DNA of 64,000 nt from the NCBI RefSeq assembly GCF_033807715.1, contig NC_084596.1, forward strand, positions 37,534,879-37,598,878, read 5' to 3'. The notes beneath the pieces are model-generated. The model saw only the letters and a list, made by a program, of their open reading frames with translations, did not search any database and was not told where the DNA came from. Origin of the DNA: Cololabis saira. Taxonomy: Eukaryota > Chordata > Actinopteri > Beloniformes > Belonidae. This document shows positions 54,537 through 63,336 of the stretch, one piece after another; the first letter of the stretch is position 1; each line of letters starts with the position of its first letter. A program made the position numbers and the translations under genes.

Positions 54537-56844
54537 AATGAGCCTGAAAGAAAGGAAGAAAGCAAGAGAGCAAAAAAGAAAGAAAGAAAGAAAGATGAGA
54601 TAGATTTATAGTTACAAAGGTGGAGTTGAATTGGTATTTTTTTTATTGTCATTTTTATCGTTATCGGGATAAATGCCAGAAATTATCGTGATAAATATTT
54701 TAGTCCATACCGCCCATCCCTACTTGCTTGTGGCTAGTGGGATGCATTTTAAGTCTCTGTTAAAGGGTGCTGAAATGAAAAAATATATACTGTTTGTGCT
54801 TCCGAGCATATATTTGGGTCAGAGTAGATTCATCCATCTCCACTTCATGGCTTCATGACTTCACATTGCATTTATAGCTCAGGAAATTGTGTCAACCTTT
54901 GAAAAATGCAAAATGCATGATATAAAAGAAGCAGTTCTTCAAGACTGCACCATTTGCCTGTCTATGTGTTATTTTCTTCCTACTTCTACTTCTTACTATT
55001 ACTTCTTTTCTTGGCTCTTTATGCCGTGAAAGAGATCAAAACCTGAATTTATTCTTCATATTTTGGCTCACACAGTTCCACCGCAGTCCTTCACTATTTG
55101 ACAAAGAGCGTCTCCCTTGAACGACGGCCAGTCATGTGTTTGAGAAATACACTCTGATCAAGTGATTGACTGCCCATGATTAAGTCATCTAGACTCCACG
55201 TACGTTGACACATATTGTGGGGCTTGTGGTATGTTGTTTTCGACCTCAGGGCCGCCTGATGTGGAGCAGCCGTGTGAACCCAGTCTGCAGGCCTGGAGTC
55301 CTGAGCTCAGCCTGTACGACACCAACGTGACGTCGCCGTGTCCTGAGACGGAGGGGTGCACGCTCACGCTGAGATTCCTGCACCCTGTTATTCCACACGT
55401 ACTTACGCTCTGGGTCACCTACATCTCCTCAAGTAAGAGTCAGTCCATCACAAATGTATTCACCCGTTTCATCGGTGTGCTACATGTTCCTGAATAGGCC
55501 ATAGAAAAAATCTGTTGAAAAAAATCGATTTTCCAATTCTAAATCGATTCTCATATTAATTCCTAAAAATCGATTCTTATGTCTAAAGATCGATTTTTAA
55601 AATGTATTTATTTATTTATTTTTTCATCATTACATTTTCGCCCGGTGAACTTTAATCCCAGTAGTCGGACACACAGTTTGTCATGACACTTCTGAAAAAT
55701 GCCAGGTGCTTCATGGCAATATGTGTGCGTGGTGACAGAATAAATTAGATAAGCTAAAATGATTTGTTTACTGCATGAGCTGTTGCAATTTCTTTCTTAT
55801 TTTGCACTTTAAATGGATATTGAAAGGCCTGTTTGAGTTATTTATTTCTTAGTTATTTCACAATAATTATTGGGAAATTATTATTTCACTAGTTATTTCT
55901 CTGTCATATAATTCAGGCAACAACTCAAATTTTTTTTTAAATAACACTAAGCCAAATCAATATCGAATTGGATCAAATCGTGATAATCGATTCTGAATCT
56001 TAAGAATCGGAATTGAATCGATTCTTTTTTTTTTTTTTTTTTTTTTTTTCAACTTTTTTTTTATTGGGTTTTGCAGATGTATACAATTATATCAAAACAT
56101 TTTGCAAATTAAGCACACATTTTTCTTTTAGGACAAACAACAGAAAAATACAATGGTCACTTACGTATTGCAGCATACCCGAACAACCTATATAAAACTA
56201 GAACCACAATAAAAGAAAACAAATAAATAAATTAAATAAAACTTAGACAGAAATGGACAATTGCTCGAATCGATTCTTGACATTTGAATCGATACCCAGC
56301 CCGATTCGTGAAGTTGGTTTACCTTCCATCCTGAAGGCTTCCTCAGTTTGGATTTTGAACTAAGCCAGCCTTCAGGATGGAAAAACAAAAGAAAATCAAC
56401 CGCCTTGTTTCATATCTTTGAGACTTCTACTTTTACCTAACTTACCTCCAGATATATATGTATTCATACGTTCACAAGGTGAAAGAAATGCAGAATTGAT
56501 AGCCTTCAGAATAATCCTGCTTTCCTTTACTGTGTCCCAGACAACCCAGCCATAGCCAACATCGAGCTGATTACAGAGGCGGGGAAAAGCATCACCCTCG
56601 GTCCACAGCACGTCTTCTGTGACATGCCCCTCACCATGCGTCTCGACACCCACAAAGCTGCCATAGCCGCTGTAAAACTCAGCACCTTTGATGAGAAAAT
56701 GGAGATTGATGCAGTCATGTTGTCTTCGGGCCCTGGCAGCTCTCTCTGCTCCGGGTGCCAACCTCTGCTGTACCGAGTTCAGCGCCAGCCACCTTTCACC
56801 GGCCGGTCCCCCTCGCCGCAGACCCTGCAGACTTTCACTGACAG
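27040..56844 (+). CDS. pappa2: Pappalysin-2 (PAPP-A2), 5' part of gene, 11 coding exons, runs off right edge
   Basis: PAPP-A2 is a secreted metzincin metalloprotease that cleaves IGFBP-3/-5 and releases IGF. The joined exons give 1,088 codons plus 2 nt, of about 1,790 expected. Order: signal peptide (1 to about 20), Gly/Ala/Pro/Arg-rich pro-region, LamG-like domain from about 275 to 470, two LNR modules (C602-C618 and C634-C651), then the catalytic domain. The zinc motif [11 protein letters not shown] (H740, E741, H744, H750) and Met-turn NYMSY (M814) are intact. PAPPA2 rather than [29 protein letters not shown] and [14 protein letters not shown] match the PAPPA2 wording, and cop1 is the neighbour, as in human 1q25. 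All junctions are GT/AG and in phase. The ATG at 27040 has A at -3 and opens a clear signal peptide. The C-terminal CCP modules and LNR3 lie outside the window. Confidence 0.95.
27992..31388. other. pappa2 intron 1
   Basis: 3.4 kb, no gene recognised. Small open frames here (for example 28782-29138) have no domain and no splice support. Confidence 0.6.
31389..31621 (+). CDS. pappa2: pappa2 exon 2 (LamG-like, residues 318-395)
   Basis: GCTCCAG|GTGTAT to CTAAG|GTGTGT. Encodes [20 protein letters not shown] through [16 protein letters not shown]. Confidence 0.95.
32619..32843 (+). CDS. pappa2: pappa2 exon 3 (LamG-like, residues 396-470)
   Basis: TTTCAG|GTGGGA to ACTAAT|GTAAAT. Encodes [20 protein letters not shown] through [11 protein letters not shown]. 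Confidence 0.93.
32920..33598. mobile_element. hAT-type non-autonomous element (CAAGGGCGTAGGTTTG) in pappa2 intron 3
   Basis: 679 bp with inverted ends CAAGGGCGTAGGTTTG and CAAACCTACGCCCTTG. Flanked by a perfect 8-bp duplication GTCATAGG (32912-32919 and 33599-33606). It occupies most of the 889-bp intron and starts 77 bp after exon 3. No transposase. Confidence 0.92.
33733..34331 (+). CDS. pappa2: pappa2 exon 4 (proteolytic domain N-part and two LNR modules, residues 471-669)
   Basis: TTTAAG|GTGGAG to GACAG|GTGAGA, 599 nt. Contains [16 protein letters not shown], the LNR cores [17 protein letters not shown] and [18 protein letters not shown], and ends TCFDPESPD(R). Confidence 0.96.
34332..38089. 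other. pappa2 intron 4, 5' part
   Basis: No gene or assignable repeat. The overlapping open frames at 35574-36193 lack any recognisable domain. Confidence 0.55.
38090..38419. mobile_element. Fold-back (palindromic) MITE, ~150-bp arms
   Basis: Left arm TATACAGGACTGTCTCAGAA... and right arm ...TTCTGAGACAATCCTGTATA are near-perfect reverse complements over about 150 bp. Each carries GTCATACATTCTGGATTCAT or its complement. TA/TATA flanks suggest a Tc1/mariner-type target site. Partial copy at 20244. Confidence 0.85.
38420..40669. other. pappa2 intron 4, 3' part
   Basis: Nothing recognisable beyond short A/T-rich runs. Confidence 0.5.
40670..40818 (+). CDS. pappa2: pappa2 exon 5 (residues 670-719)
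   Basis: TCTGCAG|GGCTTAC to CACCAAG|GTCAGA. Encodes [20 protein letters not shown] through [13 protein letters not shown]. Confidence 0.94.
41861..42466. mobile_element. TTAA-type MITE (piggyBac/Kolobok-like), long copy, pappa2 intron 5
   Basis: Ends TTAAAGGGGACCTATTATG and CATAATAGGTCCCCTTAA: inverted repeats flanked by TTAA. Shares its interior with the copy at 61536-62032 (GCAGTGTCTGTACAGCCGCC, GATGTGGATCTACGAGCCGT). This copy keeps an extra segment (about 42150-42260) with a small open frame starting [20 protein letters not shown]. Confidence 0.85.
42467..46232. other. pappa2 intron 5, 3' part
   Basis: No gene recognised. A CTGCAG-rich palindromic cluster at 43590-43640 and short simple repeats only. 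Confidence 0.5.
46233..46372 (+). CDS. pappa2: pappa2 exon 6 (catalytic zinc motif, residues 720-766)
   Basis: GTCCAG|GTGGGA to TGTCAG|GTAGGA. Encodes [20 protein letters not shown] followed by [19 protein letters not shown]. The HEXXHXXGXXH motif is complete. Confidence 0.96.
46373..48706. other. pappa2 intron 6
   Basis: 2.3 kb AT-rich, no gene or assignable repeat. Confidence 0.5.
48707..48860 (+). CDS. pappa2: pappa2 exon 7 (Met-turn, residues 767-817)
   Basis: CCGGTAG|GAGATT to ACACAG|GTACCG. Encodes [20 protein letters not shown] through [11 protein letters not shown]. Both splice sites are sub-optimal: short pyrimidine tract, donor +4 is C. Confidence 0.93.
48958..49719. mobile_element. 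762-bp hAT-type element, sister of the cop1 exon-1 insertion, in pappa2 intron 7
   Basis: Complete inverted ends CAGAGGTGGGTAG and CTACCCACCTCTG, with perfect 8-bp duplication GTTATCAC (48950-48957 and 49720-49727). Interior is rich in ACTCAAGTAAAAGTA motifs. No transposase. Begins 98 bp downstream of exon 7. Confidence 0.93.
49823..50015 (+). CDS. pappa2: pappa2 exon 8 (residues 818-881)
   Basis: CATCAG|ATGACA to CAAAG|GTACGC. Encodes [20 protein letters not shown] through [12 protein letters not shown]. Confidence 0.95.
50084..50845. mobile_element. hAT-type element rich in AATCGATT motifs, pappa2 intron 8
   Basis: 762 bp, starting AGGGCTGGGGATCGATTC and ending CAACACAGGCCTAG. Flanked by perfect 8-bp duplication TCTGCACT (50076-50083 and 50846-50853). 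Contains a 16-C run (50729-50744). Related copy in reverse orientation at 55494-56304. Confidence 0.9.
51185..51207. repeat. 23-base poly-G run
   Basis: Uninterrupted G tract in pappa2 intron 8; length may be imprecise in assembly. Confidence 0.9.
51530..51663 (+). CDS. pappa2: pappa2 exon 9 (residues 882-926)
   Basis: Acceptor inferred at TGTTGAAG|CTCTTC, which keeps frame. Donor GTTG|GTGAGT. Encodes [20 protein letters not shown] through [12 protein letters not shown]. The 5' boundary is less certain than the others. Confidence 0.85.
53041..53640 (-). repeat. LINE ORF2 C-terminal fragment
   Basis: Minus strand at 53622-53302 reads ...[20 protein letters not shown], then [39 protein letters not shown] and KFKKMFK. 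This is the typical end of fish LINE reverse-transcriptase ORFs (xYxLRG, VxGVxLWNS). It is followed by an A/T-rich tail. Still open but 5'-truncated. Confidence 0.8.
54054..54722. mobile_element. hAT-type MITE carrying a giant (AAGG)n array, pappa2 intron 9
   Basis: Ends TAGGAATGGGTGATA and ACCGCCCATCCCTA, with perfect 8-bp duplication CTTGCTTG (54046-54053 and 54723-54730). Subterminal ATTATCGTGATAAATA motifs are typical of fish hAT MITEs. Most of its interior is tetranucleotide repeat. Confidence 0.85.
54171..54600. repeat. (AAGG)n then (AAAG)n microsatellite
   Basis: About 54 nearly perfect AAGG units (54173-54390), followed by AAAG-type units broken by repeated AATGAGCCTGAAAG. Reading frames through it are artefacts. 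Confidence 0.97.
55250..55432 (+). CDS. pappa2: pappa2 exon 10 (residues 927-987)
   Basis: CCTCAG|GGCCGC to CTCAA|GTAAGA. Encodes [20 protein letters not shown] through [11 protein letters not shown]. Confidence 0.95.
55494..56304. mobile_element. Second AATCGATT-type hAT element, reverse orientation, interrupted by a retroposon
   Basis: Reverse-complement relative of 50084-50845: starts TAGGCC, TGTTGAAAAAAATCGATTTT and ends GAATCGATACCCAGCCC. Split at 56026 by a retroposon. Target duplication of the outer element not recognised. Begins about 62 bp after exon 10. Confidence 0.8.
56027..56266 (-). mobile_element. Retroposon insertion (poly-T start) nested in the hAT element
   Basis: A 240-bp insert beginning with a T-run, flanked by GAATCGATTCTT at 56015-56026 and 56267-56278. 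This fits a minus-strand LINE 3' fragment with poly(A) and a 12-bp target duplication. Confidence 0.8.
56541..56844 (+). CDS. pappa2: pappa2 exon 11 (residues 988-1088), last exon in window
   Basis: TCCCAG|ACAACC to TGACAG|GTAAAA. Encodes [20 protein letters not shown] through QTLQTFTD, including [13 protein letters not shown] and [14 protein letters not shown]. No further pappa2 exon is seen to 64000. Confidence 0.95.
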
Positions 56845-57345
56845 GTAAAAGCTAAATGTTGGTAGTTTTTTTTTTTTTTTTGCAGAAGCAAAACCACTAC
56901 TTCGTTCTCACTAAGTGCGGGTGTATTTACAATCCTCCTGCTTTCAATGTTAGTTTACTCTTTAAGTGAGTTTAACTGATTTACCTGCAAATTCAATTTA
57001 TTTGAAACTAAGCAACACGAATGAAAGAAATGTGAGTATTAAAGTAGAGCTTTAAATACTATTAAAATAACTACTACATTAGTCATATGTTTTACGTTTA
57101 CTATGTTACTATTTCCCAAATCTTATCTGATGTTCACAATATGCCCAACTCTAAAGGATTACTGTAAGACATGCTTGTGAGATCCTGATCAGGTACTGAT
57201 TTAATGTTTTTGATAAATTCACATTGATAGATCAATAAGTGCCAAAACAGCATCAGCCGCCGCCATATCCTTTAACTGGCGTTGTACTCTATTGTACACA
57301 TGCAATTCTCAGCAAAGATAGGAAGGGAGGAAGGGGATGTGTCAT

Positions 57346-58006
57346 TGACTACGTTTACATGCAGTCAAAATTCGGGTTATTCCTAATATTCCGGTTACTG
57401 AAACATTCGGAATATTCCGTTTACATGTGTGAGCTAACAGGGTTATCCCTGTATACATGGTGATTAATCATTCGGGATATCCCGATAAAACCAGCGACGC
57501 GCGGAGAAACCGATGACGCAATTAGCGTCATTTCCGCTTCTTCTTCCTGTATCCAAATTCAAAACAAATGCTGCTTCGCGCAACTTTTCGCTCACCTTCT
57601 TGTAAATCTCGCTATCCCGGTACTTTCTACCGTCTACAAATGCAGAAATGTTCATATCCTTCATTACATTTATGAAGTGATTAGTTTCCTCCTCACTCCA
57701 AAAGTGTGGTGTGGTCTTGCGTTTCTCCATGTTTAGAAGAACTTCCTGGACTCAAAAGACCAGGATTCCTTGTGAACAGAGCATGCGCATAAAACAAATT
57801 CATGTTCCGTTTGAATGGGATATTCCGTTTACATGACTGAATATTCAGGTTTTAAAAGGAGTAACCCAGGGCTCATATTCGGGTTTTTAAAAACCGGAAT
57901 ATGAGCAAATTCGGGTTATTCAAAGGGGTTATTGGTGTTTACAAATTCGGGTTATTGCCAATATTCAGGTTTTAAAAGGGTTATTGACTGCATGTAAACG
58001 CAGTCA
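57346..58006. mobile_element. PIF/Harbinger-like non-autonomous element, copy 1
   Basis: Inverted ends TGACTACGTTTACATGCAGT and ACTGCATGTAAACGCAGTCA, with subterminal repeats of ATTCGGGTTATT. Retains part of a Myb/SANT-type ORF (separate entry). Located in pappa2 intron 11. Confidence 0.8.
57464..57730 (-). pseudogene. Myb/SANT-like DNA-binding ORF fragment of a Harbinger transposon
   Basis: 88 codons beginning MEKRKTTPHFWSEEETNHFI and containing KYRDSEIYKKVSEKLREAAF. The W-x-EEET...L/F pattern and KVSEKL helix are those of the trihelix/MADF-like accessory protein of PIF/Harbinger elements. A decayed homologous segment is in copy 2 (about 58966-59170). The ORF runs into the element terminus, so it is a remnant. 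Confidence 0.65.
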
Positions 58007-58089
58007 TTCTGTTCATTTTTTTTTGCTGAGAAATAATCAACAATGAAGGCTATTTTTATTATTGACTAATTGTTGCATCCCTACTTCAA

Positions 58090-58735
58090 ACCCCACCTCA
58101 GTAAGGACTTGAAAGTTCGCCCTTTTTTAAATTCTTTTAGGGAAGATTTTACAACTCTGTCTTGAGAAGTATGAGTGTCAGATGTCTGATGGGATCCCAG
58201 GCAGGTCCTTAAGGACTGTTCTCACCAGCCTGCAGAGGTTTTAACAGACCTCTTTAATCCATCCCTGGTGTATGCTACTGTCTCGGACAGTTTAAAATCT
58301 GTTAACATCATCCCGCTGCCCAAGCTAAACAACATATGCACTGTCAGTGACTAGCAACCGGTGGGCACAACATCAGTTGTCTGAGAGACTTTTTCTGGGG
58401 CACATGAAGCCAACTCTCTCTTACCTTGGACCAACATCAGTACGGCTACATGGTAAACAGATCCACACAGGAGGCCTTGAACTCTGTGCTGCACACCGCA
58501 GTGTCCCAGCTGGAGCACACAGGGGCGTATCAAAGGCTGCTCTGTGGATTTTAGCTCCATCTTTAATACCATTGTCCCAAGGATACTAGTCAGGAAGGTA
58601 TAGGACCTGGGTCTAAACAAACATCCGTGCCAGTGGATCACCGACTTCTTGTCCACCGGCCCATAAACAGTGAGACTTGTGGCCCACACCTTCCCAGGCC
58701 TGAAACTCAGTACTGGGAAGTAGTGTGTGTTCAAC
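58090..58735 (+). pseudogene. Degenerate LINE reverse-transcriptase segment
   Basis: Plus-strand reading, with frame changes, gives ALNSVLHTAVSQLEHTGAY, then LCGF/VDFSSIFNTIVP and CQWITDFLSTGP, matching RT domain order (…ED(A)..AL…LDHP…VDFSSAFN…WI.DFL). Interrupted by stops and frameshifts. Lies between the two Harbinger copies. Confidence 0.7.
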
Positions 58736-58843
58736 CCTGTTCTCCATTCCCATGCTGACAATAATAAGTGTAAAGATTGATAGGGTTTGAATGGGAGATC
58801 TTTTACTGTACCCGTGTAGATTTCTTGACAAAAGCATGTCATA

Positions 58844-59480
58844 GACTACATTTACATGCAGTCAAAATTCGGGTTATTGCTAATATTCTGGTTACTGAGA
58901 CATTCGGAATATTCCGTTTACATGGTAATTAATCATTTGGGATATCTGGATCAAACCTCCGACGCACGGAGAACATCATGACGCAATTAGCGTCATTTCC
59001 GCTTCTTCTTCCTGTATCCAAATTCAAAACAAATGCTGCTTTGCGCAACTTTTCGCTCACCTTCTTTTAAATCTCGCTACCCCCGTACTTTCTACCGTCC
59101 AAAATGTTCATATCCTTCATTACATTTATGAAGTGATTAGTCTCCTCCTCACTCCAAAAGTGTGGCGTGGTCTTGCGTTTTCTCCGTGTTTATAAGAACT
59201 TCCTGGACTCAAAAGACCAGGATTCCTTGCGAACAGAGCATGTGCAGAAAACAAATTCCTGTTCCGTTTGATGGTGATATCCCATTAGGCGTTTACATGA
59301 CCCAATATTCGGGTTTTAAAAGGAGTAACCCAGGGGTCATATTCGGGTTTTTAAAAACCCAAATATGAGTAAATTCGGGTTATTCAAAGGGGTTATTGGT
59401 GTTTACATGGCCATGCAAATTCGGGTTATTGCCAATATTCAGGTTTTAAAAGGGTTACTGAGTGCATGTAAACGCAGTCA
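58844..59480. mobile_element. PIF/Harbinger-like non-autonomous element, copy 2
   Basis: Ends GACTACATTTACATGCAGTC and GTGCATGTAAACGCAGTCA. About 85-90% similar by eye to copy 1, including GCGTCATTTCCGCTTCTTCT. The Myb-like ORF is broken here. Confidence 0.75.
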
Positions 59481-59739
59481 TAGACACAGCATTTATAATT
59501 CAGAAAAACTGTGTCAACCTCTGGAAAATGCAAAATGCATAATAGAAAAGTAGTTGTTCTTTTTGATAATTTTCAAGAAGAAGTCCAGTCCTCGGCACAT
59601 TTCAACCAGACTGAGCAACATAAGGACAAGGTTTAAAAGTGTAACTTGTCATGTAAGTCAAACTTGAGCAGATTGGACACCTGGATGCTGTTTCTGCAAA
59701 AAAAAGTAGCCACAGTGAAGTATAATTTTCTTGGGCTGT

Positions 59740-60150
59740 ATTGGTGTTTCAGGCACGGCAAACCTTTTTTGGGTGCATGAGATCCAAAGAGAGGACAGTT
59801 ATAACAGAATTGTGAGGACTTATGTAAGGATAGTCTGTCAGTCTAGGTTTCAGTCTCTGCTGGGTTCTCCAACAGGACAATGACCCCAAACATAACAAAC
59901 AGACATTCAGATTAATCCCAAACTGTTTAAAGCTAATCAAAATTGAAGCCCTGGAGTGGCCTTCTCAGAGAAATTATCCTAATCTTATTGGGAATCTGTG
60001 GCAGGAGTTCAAGGTTTATGTCCATTCTTAATAAACATGCAATTTGGACGAGCTGGAGAATTTGTAGATCCTTTAAGAGACATGGGCCAACTTAGAAACC
60101 TCTATAAGAAATGGTTGTCAGTTGTAGGTCACGAAGTCTACACTGTTGAT
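59740..60150 (+). pseudogene. Decayed Tc1/mariner-like transposase fragment
   Basis: Contains the CAGGACAATGACCCCAAACA block (encoding the Q-DNDPKH-type catalytic region), followed by CCTGGAGTGGCCTTCTCAGA (LEWPSQ) and TTGGGAATCTGTGGCAGGAG (…ENLWxE). Frame is broken by many stops. Confidence 0.65.
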
Positions 60151-60843
60151 TATTAATTGTCAGAGGGCTGATCATTTTGGCCGTGTCATATTTTCTTACG
60201 TTTCAGTTGAACACTTCATTTAAAATATCTTAATTTCACGTAAAAGAGATTTATTGTTCCTTAAGAATAAAATAATCTATGGCACTTTTAGTGTAGTTTA
60301 GTCCCATCTTTCTTTCTTTTTTATTCACGAAAAGCTGATAAGAACCTATCAGAAATTTGACAACAAGACCACATGACTGAAAATCATTTTGGGCTGATTT
60401 TAAGCTGTGAATGGTAGGTGGGCTCAGATTCAAAAACAGTTTATTTCTCAGGAAACACTTCTTCTATGTTGCACAAGCTGTGTTTAAATGTAAAAAGATG
60501 TAACAACCAATGGAATTGAGTTATATGGGACTGAGGAGGGCAGATAGAGGTTGATGTGGAGGGAAGAAAGTGTTGGAGAGCAATGCGCCTGGAAAAGAAG
60601 GAGAGGGGGTGGGATTGTGTACAGTACAGGAGATGAGAAGGGAGAAGACAGAGGACATCAATGGCAACTGGAAAACACAGAATGACATGCCAAAATACAA
60701 AGGAGAGGTGTGGATAGATGAGCAACAGAGGCTATAAACACCTTGCTCCGGCCATGTTCTTAGTTGTTTCTCTGAGCTGGATTGGCAGGATGGTCAACAC
60801 ATGCTAACTAAGAAAACCACAAGGAAAAAGCAAGCATAAAGTA

Positions 60844-61194
60844 AAGCATGTTCTCCCCGTGTTCCCCTGGGTAGCTAATGTGAGCTACTCTCACAAAAAC
60901 ATGCACACAGTCCTGGGCTATACATGCCCCCTCTGGCCAACCGGGGCTCCAGATGGGGTGGGGAGGATCCGGCCGGAATAACGTGATCCTTCCACGCGCT
61001 ACGTCCGGCCGGAGAAGCCCCACCCTGTCTGGTGAAAAGATGCGGCTGCTCACTCCTCAGGTTAAGGAGGAGACCTGAGCTCAGTGCAGGGCCCACCCGG
61101 GGTTGGTAGAGGATGGCAATGCCCAGGACTGTTAGGTAGGAGCACTGGGTGATAAAATGGGGAAAAAACCGGGATAAAAATGTTAAAAAAAAAA
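60844..61194 (+). mobile_element. Retroposon with 33-bp target-site duplication
   Basis: A 351-bp insert ending GGGATAAAAATGTTAAAAAA and an A-rich tail. It is flanked by identical 33-bp direct repeats (60811-60843 and 61195-61227, beginning AGAAAACCACAAGGAAAAAG). Long duplication plus A tail indicates target-primed reverse transcription. Family not assigned. Confidence 0.85.
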
Positions 61195-61535
61195 AGAAAA
61201 CCACAAGGAAAAAGCAAGCATAAAGTACTTTGTCTGCTCAGTTACAAAAAGAAAGATGAAAAATATCAGTAATATCCATAGTTTTACTTTCAGTTAATTT
61301 TAGTCATAGGTCCCTTGAGTGCTTTAGCGGTTTCTGTGGACTGAGCTTGCTTCCCAGAGGTTCCACCAGATGCCATCAGGTCGGCATCCGGGCCGTTTGG
61401 AAAATGGCTGAGCACATTCAATTCTTACCATACTATACCAACTATAAATGTAGAGCACTTTAAAACAACAAACTATGACAAAATTAAACAGTATTGCCAA
61501 ATAAGTTCTCTATACTATTACAATTTCACACTTAC

Positions 61536-62032
61536 TTAAAGGGGACCTACACTATTATGAAAAACAGGTTTTCTCTTGCTTTAACATATATAAAGTGGTC
61601 TCCCCTCAACCTGCCAACTCAGAGAAGGAGGAAAGCTACGAAATTCTGCAGTGTCTGTACAGCCGCCTGGATGATCCGTCCAGTGTGATGTGGATCTACG
61701 AGCCGTTCAGATTCTGCTCCCGTCGTTACGTAACCAAAATGCAATTTGCATCGGTTGGCCTCCGATGGGTGAAACCACACCCGCCGGCCGGAGCTTACGC
61801 CATTTTTTCGTAGCGGTGTATCGCATCATCCAATCAGCACAGAGCCTCATTATCATAGCCCCGCCCACTCAGAATCCCTCATAGAGAATGAGGTTAGAGA
61901 CTGGGAAGATAAAGATAATCCTCAGAGGCTGAATTTTCTAATTTATTTAGCAAAAACAATCAAAAGATTGTTTTTAAGACATTCAAGGCCTGTTTAAAAT
62001 AGGTATTAGATGCCATAATAGGTCTCCTTTAA
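61536..62032. mobile_element. TTAA-type MITE, short copy
   Basis: Ends TTAAAGGGGACCTACACTAT and CATAATAGGTCTCCTTTAA with flanking TTAA. Shares long interior blocks with 41861-42466. Confidence 0.85.
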
Positions 62033-63336
62033 GGTTCTTCAAAGGGATGAAGGGAATTTCCTCCTCCATTAGTAAGAAGCCAATAATCAAAAAAGGAAAC
62101 ACATAATCTTTGGTCCATGTTTGTTTTAAAAAATTTATTTGTTAATTTACTAGAAAAATTAATTTACTTAGTCAAAGAAAGTCAAAGAAAAAAAAGAGAA
62201 AATGCAAAATTATAAATCATTTTGGGCAGAAATAACTGAAGTCTTCTGTAGGGGGAGTCAGTGAATGAAACGAGCGCATCCCAGCACACTAGCAGAAGGA
62301 TGTGATCGTTTCATTGGCCATGATCAAATGTGGTCTTTTATTGGCTGGGGGATTTTAGACAATTTTGACAATCCAGAGCAGAGAAAAATCCGTGAGGACA
62401 AGTTTTGCGAGCTAGCAGAAAAAAACCTGAGAGCAAATGGGAGGGGCTGAGACTGCAGAGAGGGAGGTTTGTGTGAGCAGAACGGCAGTTCTGAAGATGA
62501 AAATAGCATTTCTGCACGCGAGCAGGGACTTTTTGAGTTTGAACGCGGCGTTTTATGGGAGAGCAGTTCAATATCTTAAAGTGAAAACACAGATTAATGC
62601 TCTCAAATCTAAAAGTATGCCCTTGATTAAAGACAGGAATGTACCCCCATATCTAAGATGTTATCACTGAAAGATGCAAAAGGCATGGTGTGTGGTGGTA
62701 TCGGAAGGGGAATCAGTCTAGAAGCCGTAGGAAATGTGCTCGAGTGTGAGGGAGCTGAAGTAGACCACATTATTGGAATTTTGAGACGTGCTGCCATTAA
62801 GGCAACGTCTTTTCCCACGATGTCCATAGTTATTCTAGCAGGACAATGCCAGACCTCATTTCGCGTGAGTTCATGCAGTGTGGCTTTAAAGAGAAAGTGT
62901 GTGTGTATTTGACTGGGCTTTCTGACGTCCATATCTGTTTCCTGTTGAAACTCCAAAGCTTGTCACGAAGAGGAAAATCAGATGGCAATGTCTATGGACG
63001 ACTGAGCAGCTGAATCGACACATGGTCCTTTTATTGAACTGCACCAATTAAATACATCAATCTCAAAGGATTAGAAATGTAATTAAAAGGAACTGTGATG
63101 TAATAAAACAGTGAATGAGCCTGGTTCCAACTTTCTACAGTGTCTAAATGGCATCTGCTAAATTTAAAAATAGGGCCATCTACACAATAACTGTATCCTT
63201 CATACATGGAGCTTCTGCTCGGGTAGGTGAGCTTTCTGGGACCCCTTATGTCAGCGATCCTCAAATAGTTCCAGTCCTCGAAATGTTTCCTTACCTCACC
63301 ACACCTGATTCAAATTAATGGATCCTCATCAGCATG
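62033..63336. other. Unassigned intronic sequence with possible old transposon remnants
   Basis: Several short open frames (62265-62450, 62437-62670, 62658-62912). TTCTAGCAGGACAATGCCAG at about 62830 recalls transposase QDNAxPH-type blocks, but no convincing domain can be read. Not called as a gene. Confidence 0.35.

Noticed and set aside
54085..54652. Long repetitive frames of KEGR/ SFLP type
   Set aside because: Translations of the AAGG/AAAG microsatellite, not genes.
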